Source: Hymenobacter sp. GOD-10R
GTDB taxonomy: Bacteria > Bacteroidota > Bacteroidia > Cytophagales > Hymenobacteraceae
Direction: 5' to 3'
NCBI RefSeq assembly: GCF_035609205.1
Contig: NZ_CP141184.1
Coordinates: 558,001-622,000 of the forward strand
Length of the DNA stretch: 64,000 nt
In this document: one piece after another, positions 27,061 to 34,649 of the stretch
How positions within the stretch are numbered: the stretch's first letter is position 1
Layout: each line of letters opens with the position of its first letter
Made by a program: the position numbers and the translations under genes
The notes under the pieces: model-generated
Told to the model about the DNA's origin: nothing
Databases searched by the model: none
The model's input: the letters and a program-made list of their open reading frames with translations, nothing else

Positions 27061-27936
27061 ATGAAAGTCATCTCGTTTAAGATTCCGAAGTCAACCAATG
27101 ACTTCATCCGGTACCAAGTCGACCACCAGCCGTACTTCTACGACAAGCTGCACCAGCATCCCGAAATTCAACTCAGCTACGTGCTCGAAGGCGAGGGCAA
27201 ACTGGTCGGCGGCGACTACATCGGCCTATTCCGCCCCGGCGACTTGTTCCTGCTCGGCCACGATGTGCCGCATGTTTTTCGCAGCAACAAGGAATATTAC
27301 GACGAGCAAAATGGCCTCCGCAGCCACGCCGTTGCCGTGTTTTTCGACCACCGGGTGTTCACCAGCGGCTTCTACAGCATCGAAGAGCTGCAAGGCGTCC
27401 GAAAATTCTTCGAGCAGCTGACGGGGTGCTACCGCATCCAAGAGGCTGCCCACGACGCTATTGCGCACCATATGCTAGCCTTGCCGCACACAAGCAACTT
27501 AGAGCGAGTACTCGTCGTGCTCCAAATCGTGCAGCAGCTCATGCAGCCAGGTGCGCTTCAGTGCCTGAATGTAACTGACCAAATGCACAACCTCAACGAG
27601 CGCGAAGGCAAGCGTATGGAGCAGGTGCTGCACTTTTTGATGGAGCAAAGTCACCGCGCCATTTCGCTCGAAGAGGTAGCCTCGGTGGCAAATATGAGTA
27701 GAGAAGCGTTTTGTCGCTTCTTCAAAGAGCGCACCCGCAAAACCTACGTGCACTATCTCAACGAGCTGCGCGTCACCAACGTCTGTCAGCTGCTCCTGCA
27801 CACCGAGCAGACGATTGCCGGGGCGGCTTACGCGTGCGGGTTTGCTAACCTCTCGCACTTCAACCGCGTGTTCTTCAACATCATGGGTAAAACCCCACGG
27901 GAGTACCGGGAAAACAACGCTATTGTTCAAAGATAA
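27061..27936 (+). CDS. AraC-family regulator with N-terminal cupin domain
   Basis: A 291-residue regulator. Residues 20-110 form a cupin sensor (LHQHPEIQLSYVLEGEGKLV, then FRPGDLFLLGHDVPHVFRS). Residues 185-287 carry the two AraC helix-turn-helix motifs (ISLEEVASVANMSREAFCRF and ACGFANLSHFNRVFFNIMG) with the usual TPREYRE end. The gene is divergent from the hydroxyproline operon with 129 bases between starts, so it most likely activates that operon in response to hydroxyproline or an intermediate. The effector is inferred, not visible. No second target is evident in the window. Confidence 0.93.
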   Translation: MKVISFKIPKSTNDFIRYQVDHQPYFYDKLHQHPEIQLSYVLEGEGKLVGGDYIGLFRPGDLFLLGHDVPHVFRSNKEYYDEQNGLRSHAVAVFFDHRVFTSGFYSIEELQGVRKFFEQLTGCYRIQEAAHDAIAHHMLALPHTSNLERVLVVLQIVQQLMQPGALQCLNVTDQMHNLNEREGKRMEQVLHFLMEQSHRAISLEEVASVANMSREAFCRFFKERTRKTYVHYLNELRVTNVCQLLLHTEQTIAGAAYACGFANLSHFNRVFFNIMGKTPREYRENNAIVQR

Positions 27937-28061
27937 GTAGCAGGGTATAATCCTACAGGTTAGTTACATAAATAATTTATGATTTAATATAACTACTTAT
28001 GGGATAGACCCAATTCATGGCTGGTGCGTAGAGCTGATTATCAACCCCTTAGTCCACCCTC

Positions 28062-29228
28062 ATGAAAAAAGGTTTTCCTGTCAAACTAGCCGCTGTTCGC
28101 GCGCTTATTTCTTCTAAAGCTACCACCTCTTGGCGCCGCGCACTAAGCGGATTGCTGCTGTCGAGTGCCCTGATCGGGGCTAGCGCCTGCACAGAGGATG
28201 GTGGTCTCTTTCCGTTCCCTACGTCGGTTGTCATTCAGCCGAATGGCCCTAAGCCTGAATGGGGACCTAGCATCAAGCCAGAGATGCAAAGAGTAATCGA
28301 AGAGCTGGACAGCCTCACTAAAGGAGTACCGCTGTATACCCTCACGCCTCAGCAAGCGCGTAAGGCGCCGTCCTTCAAGGATGCGCTGCTCGCCGTGATG
28401 AGCCAGTACAACATCGCTATGCCTAACCAGTCGGTAGACACCACTGGGCGAGCGATACCAGTAGCCGGGGGCACTATCCGGGTGCGGATCTATACGCCAC
28501 GTCTCGTGTCGCCCACTATGCCAGGTATTGTTTATTATCACGGTGGCGGCTGGGTCATTGCCACCAACGATACGTATGATTTCTCGGCACGCGCCCTAGC
28601 TGCCAAAACCGGCTCCGTAGTGGTAGCCGTGGAATACCGCAAAGGTCCTGAGTTCCGGTTCCCGACCGCACACAACGATGCTTTTGCCGCCTACCGCTGG
28701 GTGCGTGACAATGCCTCCTCGATTAAAATAGACGCCAACCGCATTGCTGTGGCCGGCGAAAGCGCCGGCGGCAACCTAGCAGCTAGCGTGTGCATCATGG
28801 CCCGTGATGCCGGTGTGCCGTTGCCCAAGCACCAGCTCTTGGTGTACCCCATTGCCCGCTATGACATGAATACGCCTTCGTATCAGCAGTTTGCTAATGC
28901 TAAGCCCTTGAATAAGCCCTCAATGCAATGGTTCTTTTCATACTACCTGAACAGCCCTGCCGATGGAGCTAGCCCGCTTATTTCCCTAGTAAACAACACG
29001 AACCTACAAGGCTTGCCGCCCGCTACGGTAATCAACGCTGAAATCGACCCCTTGCAAAGCGAAGGACAACAATATGCCGCGCAGTTGAAAGCAGCGGGCG
29101 TGCCGGTCACCTCGAAAGTGTATGTGGGCGTTACCCACGAGTTCTTCGGAATGTCGCCGGTGGTGCCTCAAGCCACCGACGCGCAGACGTTGGCCGCCGC
29201 GGAGCTGGTCAAGAGCCTAAACTTGTAA
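28062..29228 (+). CDS. Alpha/beta-hydrolase esterase of the hormone-sensitive-lipase type, lipoprotein
   Basis: A 388-residue protein with an N-terminal lipoprotein signal (IGASAC lipobox about residue 43) after a long charged leader, so membrane-anchored. The HSL-family oxyanion motif HGGGW starts at His160; the nucleophile is Ser234 in GESAGG; the acid lies in NAEIDPLQSEG and the histidine in VTHEFFGM. It hydrolyses short acyl esters; in plant-polymer degraders such enzymes often deacetylate or deferuloylate sugars, but no substrate can be read here. It is monocistronic, with its own terminator 23 bases after the stop. Confidence 0.9.
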   Translation: MKKGFPVKLAAVRALISSKATTSWRRALSGLLLSSALIGASACTEDGGLFPFPTSVVIQPNGPKPEWGPSIKPEMQRVIEELDSLTKGVPLYTLTPQQARKAPSFKDALLAVMSQYNIAMPNQSVDTTGRAIPVAGGTIRVRIYTPRLVSPTMPGIVYYHGGGWVIATNDTYDFSARALAAKTGSVVVAVEYRKGPEFRFPTAHNDAFAAYRWVRDNASSIKIDANRIAVAGESAGGNLAASVCIMARDAGVPLPKHQLLVYPIARYDMNTPSYQQFANAKPLNKPSMQWFFSYYLNSPADGASPLISLVNNTNLQGLPPATVINAEIDPLQSEGQQYAAQLKAAGVPVTSKVYVGVTHEFFGMSPVVPQATDAQTLAAAELVKSLNL

Positions 29229-29251
29229 GAAACAGCCGTTCTTATTTGCAG

Positions 29252-29283
29252 ACAGCCCCCGAAACCTAGGTTGCGGGGGCTGT
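29252..29283 (+). terminator. Rho-independent terminator after the esterase gene
   Basis: ACAGCCCCCG (29252-29261) pairs perfectly with CGGGGGCTGT (29274-29283), followed by TTTCGTTTCC. The loop region contains the palindrome AACCTAGGTT. Confidence 0.85.
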
Positions 29284-29340
29284 TTTCGTTTCCTTTAAAG
29301 CTAAGTTAGTAGGCGCCAGGTTTAGCTGATTATAACAGAA

Positions 29341-29490
29341 GTGGCTGTTGCAAAAGTCGATCAACAGGGTACCTAGGGATTAGTCGAGCCTCTGCCCACT
29401 GCCAACTAGTGATGCGCCTCACACTTTTAGGGTCTTAGCCCTATCGATGTTACTCAGTAGCGCTACCGTTGGGAATTTTGCAATAGCCAC
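29341..29490. mobile_element. MITE-like element with 15-bp inverted ends
   Basis: GTGGCTGTTGCAAAA (29341-29355) and TTTTGCAATAGCCAC (29476-29490) are inverted with one mismatch, bounding 150 bases without a gene. A related end pair with the same spacing is at 4199-4345. It is probably a non-autonomous derivative of an insertion sequence encoded elsewhere in the genome. Confidence 0.5.
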
Positions 29491-29577
29491 AGAAATTACG
29501 TCTAAGCGACTAAGAAGCAGATCTTTGCAATGCTCGCCTATGCCTTTCGTAGATCCTACTTTCCTTGCCGCTCGTTT

Positions 29578-31035
29578 ATGAATCGTCTCGTTGGATTATG
29601 TACCTGGTTTCGCATCTTGCTGCTAGGCTATGGGGTGCTCGGCTCGGTGCAAGTGATGGCGCAAGACGCCCGCCCGCGCTACGACGCCATGAGCCAGCAG
29701 CTAGTAGCAGCGTTCAACACCGAGGAACCACTCGCACTTTACGCCCTAACCTCGCCCGCGTACCAGGCTAGGATGAGCGCCGCCAATTTCAGTACGGGCA
29801 CCCGCAAGTTTTACGTCCAAACGGGCTATTGGGAAACCGTGCAGTTTCGCGAGCAGGTACCAGATGGCATGACCTACACGGCTAAGTTTGAGCGCGAAAC
29901 TGCCGTTCTTTTTCTGCAACTCGACGAGACGGGTAAGATCAGCCGCTTCAATTTCAAGATCATCCCATTCGTCAGCCAACCCAAAACGTATCGGGTGCCG
30001 AGCAACAACCCGCTGCGCACGGCTACTGACAGCTTGGTAGAAAAGCTAGCCCGGCCCTACGTGCAGCAGGGGCCAGCGGCGGGCCTATGCTTAGCCGTGC
30101 TCGACCACGGCCAGGTGCGACGCTACAGCTACGGCGAAACGCAGCGCGGCAACGGCCAACTGCCAGACCCCAACACCACGATTTTTGAAATTGGTTCCGT
30201 TACCAAAACCTTCACCACGCTGCTCCTGGCCCGGCAAGTGGTGCGCGGCAAGATGCATTTGAAGGACCCCGTTAGCCAGTATCTGCCCGATTCGCTACCC
30301 CGCCTAGCTTACCAGACCGCGCCTATCACCTTAGAGAACCTAGCAAACCACACATCGGGGCTGCCGCGCCTGCCCGCCAATATTTACCTCGGCAAGGTAG
30401 ACCCCGCTGATCCGTACCGGCATTACACGCTCGATTCGCTTTACCGCTTCCTGGCGCGCTACCAACTGCCCGCGCGGCCCGGTAGCCAATTCGTCTATTC
30501 CAACCTAGGGGCCGGACTGCTGGGCTGCGTGCTCGCGCAACATGCCCACCGCAGCTTCGACCAGCTCATTCGCGCGCAGATCAGCCGACCGTTGCGCATG
30601 CCGGATACGCGCGTAGAACTGACTACGCAAGAACGCGCCCGCTTCGCCCAAGGCTACAATGAAAAAGGCGAGCCCACCACCGTGTGGAACCTTGCGACGC
30701 TGCAAGGCTCCGGGGCGCTCAAATCGACTTTGCGCGACATGGTGCGCTACACGCAAGCACAACTCGGGCAGTTCCGTAGCCCGCTTGCAAAGGCCATGGC
30801 CCTTACTCACCAAGCAACGTTTAGCAGTCCCGATAACACCCTCGGTTTGGGTTGGCGCATTGCACAACGGCCGCCGCAAACGTACTGGCATCACTCCGGC
30901 GGCACCGGTGGCGGGCGCTCCTTCGTAGGGTTTGATCCACAACGTCAGCTCGGTGTCGTTATCCTCTCCAATGCCGCTTTGGATGTTACCATCATTGGCC
31001 AGACGATCCTGGAAAGAGAAAGGGTGGCTAAGTAA
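29578..31035 (+). CDS. Serine beta-lactamase-family (S12) hydrolase, secreted
   Basis: The start is placed at 29578 (MNRLVGLCTWFRILLLG), which gives a signal peptide ending VMAQ; the frame is open from an ATG at 29530 but adds 16 residues before the signal. Of 485 residues, about 30-140 form a small DUF3887-like alpha-beta domain and 150-480 the penicillin-recognising fold. The motifs are Ser207-x-x-Lys210 (SVTK), Tyr307-Ser-Asn309 (YSN) and HSG at 439-441. Such proteins may be D-alanyl-D-alanine peptidases, esterases or lactamases; the HSG third motif is usual for the class C/esterase group. The substrate is unknown. Monocistronic, with a terminator after it. Confidence 0.9.
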   Translation: MNRLVGLCTWFRILLLGYGVLGSVQVMAQDARPRYDAMSQQLVAAFNTEEPLALYALTSPAYQARMSAANFSTGTRKFYVQTGYWETVQFREQVPDGMTYTAKFERETAVLFLQLDETGKISRFNFKIIPFVSQPKTYRVPSNNPLRTATDSLVEKLARPYVQQGPAAGLCLAVLDHGQVRRYSYGETQRGNGQLPDPNTTIFEIGSVTKTFTTLLLARQVVRGKMHLKDPVSQYLPDSLPRLAYQTAPITLENLANHTSGLPRLPANIYLGKVDPADPYRHYTLDSLYRFLARYQLPARPGSQFVYSNLGAGLLGCVLAQHAHRSFDQLIRAQISRPLRMPDTRVELTTQERARFAQGYNEKGEPTTVWNLATLQGSGALKSTLRDMVRYTQAQLGQFRSPLAKAMALTHQATFSSPDNTLGLGWRIAQRPPQTYWHHSGGTGGGRSFVGFDPQRQLGVVILSNAALDVTIIGQTILERERVAK

Positions 31036-31073
31036 GACTAGCTTGCGGTAGCACCCGCTTTGCTTGCCTGCGC

Positions 31074-31101
31074 AGCCCCGCCGACCTAGGTCAGTGGGGC
31101 T
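31074..31101 (+). terminator. Terminator-like hairpin after the S12 hydrolase gene
   Basis: AGCCCCGCCGACC (31074-31086) pairs with GGTCAGTGGGGCT (31089-31101), with two mismatches and the loop opened around CCTAGG, followed by ATTTCGTT. The core resembles the 29252 terminator. Confidence 0.6.
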
Positions 31102-31305
31102 ATTTCGTTGCAGGTGGGCGGCGAGTGGCATTATCGCAGCCGGCTTATAAAGGCCGGACGAGTAAGAGGGCTTGTGGGGGCGGAACGCTACACTTTGTTT
31201 TGTATGTTACATCATTGATTAACACATGTTTATGTGATTTTCTCGTGTTGCTGTGCGCTCTACCTTGGCAGAGGTAAATCAAACATCACTAAACAATTAT
31301 TAATC

Positions 31306-32310
31306 ATGAGTGCATTGCAATTTGATATGGCCAAGCTAGGTCAACAGCTAACTGGGTGGGATGCCAAAGACGGTAGCGCAGCTGAATACACCAGCGCCGG
31401 GAGCAACTACCGCACCTACAAGCCAAGCGTGTCGCCGACGCCATCAGGTGGGCTGTTCATCTCCACGAAGCTCGATCATATTCGGGGCATGGCCGCCGAT
31501 GACCACGCGCAAGTGGAAATGGAATTTGCTGCCAATGGGTTCATTGCCTCCTCGCGGGTGGCCATGACGATTCAAGGGCACAACACCCTGGATACGGGCC
31601 TGGTTGCCGGGGCCGCGGGTACGGGCGGCACTGTGTTCGGCGGACCCGCAGTGGGCGCGGCGGCCACTGCCATTGCCGAGCTATCAGCGAAGGTGCTGAA
31701 TAGCCTCTCGAAGTTCATCACCGACATTAGCGAAACCGGCGGCCGGGCCAACTTTCCGGCCGTGGTGCGTATGAACATGAACTGCATCTTTGCCTCGCTG
31801 ATTCCCCAAACACCATTCGCTGTTTTTGGGGCAATAGGGGCCAAGTGGGCGGCGCTGGGCGGCGCGTCTTCCTTCCTAGGTCAGCCCCTCACCAACGAGC
31901 TTACCACCCCCGACGGCGTCGGGCGCTTCAACCACTTCCAGGGCGGCTCCATCTACTGGACCCCGCAGCTAGGTGCGCACGAAGTGCATGGCTCCATCCG
32001 CGACAAATGGTCGTCGGTGGGTTGGGAGCGTTCGGGGTTGGGCTACCCAATCACCGACGAAACTACCACGCCCGACCGAATAGGCCGCTTCAACCACTTC
32101 CAAGGCGGCTCCATCTATTGGTCTCCGCAGACCGGGGCACACCTCATCTACGGGGCCATTCGGGATAAGTGGGCCTCACTTGGCTGGGAGCGTTCCGCCT
32201 TGGGCTATCCTACTTCTGACGAAGTAGATAATCCTGGGGGCGGTCGGCTAAATACCTTTCAGCACGGCCGAATCGTTTGGACGCCGGCTGGCGGGGCCGT
32301 GGTGCGCTAA
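31306..32310 (+). CDS. LGFP-repeat protein
   Basis: A 334-residue protein read from ATG 31306 ([15 protein letters not shown]); an upstream in-frame ATG at 31234 adds an implausible 24 residues. No signal peptide is evident. Residues 1-170 are unfamiliar, with a glycine/alanine-rich stretch near 105-125 ([16 protein letters not shown]) that could be membrane-active. Residues 175-334 hold three LGFP-type repeats ([12 protein letters not shown], then [13 protein letters not shown], then [13 protein letters not shown], each followed by a [17 protein letters not shown] strand). LGFP repeats are best known from actinobacterial cell-wall proteins and secreted hydrolases, where they are thought to anchor to the envelope. 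A role in envelope binding or as a secreted effector is inference. Confidence 0.85.
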   Translation: MSALQFDMAKLGQQLTGWDAKDGSAAEYTSAGSNYRTYKPSVSPTPSGGLFISTKLDHIRGMAADDHAQVEMEFAANGFIASSRVAMTIQGHNTLDTGLVAGAAGTGGTVFGGPAVGAAATAIAELSAKVLNSLSKFITDISETGGRANFPAVVRMNMNCIFASLIPQTPFAVFGAIGAKWAALGGASSFLGQPLTNELTTPDGVGRFNHFQGGSIYWTPQLGAHEVHGSIRDKWSSVGWERSGLGYPITDETTTPDRIGRFNHFQGGSIYWSPQTGAHLIYGAIRDKWASLGWERSALGYPTSDEVDNPGGGRLNTFQHGRIVWTPAGGAVVR

Positions 32311-32620
32311 AGAAGGGAGAAGGTAAACAGGGTCTGGTTCTCCTTACTCGGTTAGGTTTATACAATTACCTGTCTGAAGCCGCAGCCTTTGAAGCCGCGA
32401 CTTCAGACAGGTAGTCGTACCCGTAAATGAACTCAAATAGATCATCTAAGCACACGGATGGTGAGTCCGCAGCTCAGCAGAAGCAAATTATAGATTCAAC
32501 TGCATAAAACGAGAGTTAGTATCCTATGTAGTATTTTGATTTTCAATGCTTTATTGTGTAACGATCTGAGTCGACAAATCGTAATTACTACAAATTTTCA
32601 CCACCTATATTGTTACGATT
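32311..32620. terminator. Intergenic region with perfect 13-bp stem-loop (32367-32413)
   Basis: TACCTGTCTGAAG (32367-32379) and CTTCAGACAGGTA (32401-32413) pair perfectly around a 21-base loop. There is no T-run, so termination of the LGFP gene is likely but not certain. The rest of the gap (AT-rich, 32420-32620) shows nothing recognisable beyond leader sequence for the next gene. Confidence 0.55.
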
Positions 32621-32917
32621 ATGACCAGCCCTCTACCTTGGTTGTGTGGTGCCATGTTGCTCACTATTCTTCCCGTGAGTTGCTTGCTCTTTGGTTGTGA
32701 CACCAATAAATCGGACGCGCCGCAGCCTGCGGCTACCGGCGAGGAGGCAGCACGTTTGCCAGTGAGAGGGCCTATAGGTCCACCCCGTGATACTATCCGA
32801 GTGCCTCTGCCTCCGACGTTACCACCCACTCCTCCTACCTCTCCCGATACTATCCGGGTGCCTCTGCCTCCGAGCCCCCCGCCTCCAGCCCCCGACTCTA
32901 CGCGTGCTCCTCGTTAG
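32621..32917 (+). CDS. Small proline-rich lipoprotein
   Basis: A 98-residue hypothetical protein. It starts with a lipoprotein signal (lipobox LLFGC, Cys26). The mature part is low-complexity, with about a third proline, and contains a tandem repeat: DTIRVPLPP occurs twice, each in a PP-rich context, followed by a further PPPPAPDSTR. Such segments usually act as extended spacers across the periplasm or wall. No enzymatic domain is present. It is monocistronic with a very strong terminator about 130 bases downstream. Confidence 0.65.
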   Translation: MTSPLPWLCGAMLLTILPVSCLLFGCDTNKSDAPQPAATGEEAARLPVRGPIGPPRDTIRVPLPPTLPPTPPTSPDTIRVPLPPSPPPPAPDSTRAPR

Positions 32918-33050
32918 GTAAAACACAACTACTTGGTAGTGGCCTCTTCGATAACTAGCTCGCCCCTTTGATTGGATCAGTGATCTAGCTAGTAGGTACG
33001 TACCATCGAATTGCGCGCTATTGGAGACTTTGGGATAAGCCCAAAAACCA

Positions 33051-33086
33051 AAACGGCCCCGCCAACCTAAGTTGGCGGGGCCGTTT
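33051..33086. terminator. Strong bidirectional terminator
   Basis: AAACGGCCCCGCCAAC (33051-33066) pairs perfectly over 16 bp with 33071-33086 around the loop CTAA, flanked by A-rich and T-rich ends. It marks the boundary between the housekeeping-like left part and the integrase-bearing right part. Confidence 0.9.
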
Positions 33087-33226
33087 GTTGGTGGCCCCGG
33101 CGAGAATTGTACCTTCTCACTAATCCGACATTCATACTCACCGAAAATACCTGTTTATAGCCTCTAATGCGGCTTTTTATTTTGAGGTTGTGAGGATTAA
33201 AGGGTACAAGTGAGAATAAATGAGCG

Positions 33227-33262
33227 TTTCTGTACCCCCAGCTGTACCCCGGGGTACAGAAA
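33227..33262. repeat. Nested palindromes upstream of the integrase gene
   Basis: TTTCTGTACCCC (33227-33238) is repeated inverted at 33251-33262, and inside it GTACCCCGGGGTAC (33244-33257) is a perfect 14-bp palindrome. A further TGTACC lies at 33107. Clustered GTACC sites just before an integrase ATG could be arm-type recombinase sites or an autoregulatory operator. Confidence 0.5.
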
Positions 33263-33298
33263 ATACTAGCTTTGACCTAGCACTTGTTCCGCTCGCTC

Positions 33299-34540
33299 AT
33301 GGCTACCGTATCCTTCCACTTAAAGGAGCCCAAGGCTGATAAGCCCACGGCTATTTTTGCGTTTCTCTCCTTCGACGGCCGCCGGGTCAAAGTGTACTCC
33401 GGGTTGTCTGTACATCCTAAGCAGTGGATCAAAGCGGATCAACGAGCCAAGGTCCGCGGCTACGCCAGTAACGGCAAGCTGAACGACTCGTTGGAGCTGC
33501 TGGAGAAGAAGCTGCTGGCCTACTATGGGGAGCAGCGGGCCCTCGGACTATTGCCCACCTCCGAAGCGCTCCGGATCCTGGCCTTACCAGAGGAAGTAGA
33601 GGCACCTACGCAAGCTGCCTTGACGTTTTGGGATTACTTTAATGAGTGGATAGCGCTGACGCGAGACCGCGGCAAGGTGCGTACAGCGCAAACGTACGCC
33701 ACTGCCCTGCGCCACTTACGCGAGTTTCAGGAAGCCAAAGGGTATGCCGTCGACTTTGACACCATCACGCCCATTTTCGGGGACCGCTACACGGCATACT
33801 TGCTAACTACCGCTGGCTTGACCGATAACACTATTGAGAAAATGGTAAGCCGGCTCAAGCGCTTTATGAAGTATGCCGCGGATCGAGGTTTTCATACGAA
33901 CGCTAGTTACCAGAAGCTAAACTGGCGTCGGCAAGAGCCCGATATCATGACGCTGACGGCCGAAGAAGTGGCCGCATTGGAAGCCTTGGACTTGCCTGCT
34001 GGTGGCTACCTGGATAATGCTAGGATGCTGTTCTTGCTCAGCTGCTACACCGGCCTGCGCTACTCGGACCTAGTAAGCATCCGCTCGGAGCACGTGCGTG
34101 GCCACATGCTGCGCATCACCACGCAAAAGACGAGGGAGACTGTGAGCATTCCGCTACAGGCTCGGGCGCTGCTCATCGTCACGCGCTACCTAGCCGGCGG
34201 GGTACGCCTCATCACGAACCAGAAGCTGAACTTCTACCTCAAGCAGCTAGGTCAGCTGGCCGGCATTGATAGCCCACTGGAAGTAGTGCGCTACAAAGGC
34301 GGAGAGCGGTTGAACAGCACCGTTCCCAAGTGGGAGAAGCTAGGCTGTCACACCGGCCGCCGAACGTTCGTGACGCTCAGCCTGGAGCGAGGGCTGCGGC
34401 CGGAACTCGTGATGAAGATCACGGGGCACCGGGACTGGAAGTCCTTTAAGCGCTACGTCAACATTACTGAGCAAGCAGTAGAACGAGAGTTTGCCAAGGT
34501 GTATGAAATGCCTGAGCCGCTGCTCAAAACTACTAAATAG
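33299..34540 (+). CDS. Tyrosine recombinase/integrase of Bacteroidetes mobile elements
   Basis: A 413-residue site-specific recombinase read from ATG 33299 (MATVSFHLKEPKADKP); the frame also opens at a TTG five codons earlier. It has an N-terminal arm-binding domain (1-90), a SAM-like core-binding domain (about 105-205) and a catalytic domain (215-400). Catalytic residues visible are Arg254 (TGLRYSD), His351-x-x-Arg354 (HTGRRTF), His377 (GHRDWKSF) and nucleophile Tyr386 (KRYVNI). It should integrate or excise an element, probably with an attachment site immediately upstream. Complete and apparently functional. Confidence 0.93.
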   Translation: MATVSFHLKEPKADKPTAIFAFLSFDGRRVKVYSGLSVHPKQWIKADQRAKVRGYASNGKLNDSLELLEKKLLAYYGEQRALGLLPTSEALRILALPEEVEAPTQAALTFWDYFNEWIALTRDRGKVRTAQTYATALRHLREFQEAKGYAVDFDTITPIFGDRYTAYLLTTAGLTDNTIEKMVSRLKRFMKYAADRGFHTNASYQKLNWRRQEPDIMTLTAEEVAALEALDLPAGGYLDNARMLFLLSCYTGLRYSDLVSIRSEHVRGHMLRITTQKTRETVSIPLQARALLIVTRYLAGGVRLITNQKLNFYLKQLGQLAGIDSPLEVVRYKGGERLNSTVPKWEKLGCHTGRRTFVTLSLERGLRPELVMKITGHRDWKSFKRYVNITEQAVEREFAKVYEMPEPLLKTTK

Positions 34541-34649
34541 AAAAATTTGTGCTTTTGCTTTCAGACTTCTATCGTATAATGTTGGCGTAGGTTAAGAATG
34601 AGTGCCAACGTCCATCCAATTCTTGTTACCTATTCAAACTTTGTTCTCG

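Noticed and set aside
33087..33125. tRNA 3'-end remnant as attachment site (TGGCCCCGGCGAGAATTGTACC)-like stretch
   Set aside because: Read on the minus strand it ends in CCA and has a 5-bp stem, but the T-loop consensus and discriminator base do not fit, and no matching second copy is visible.
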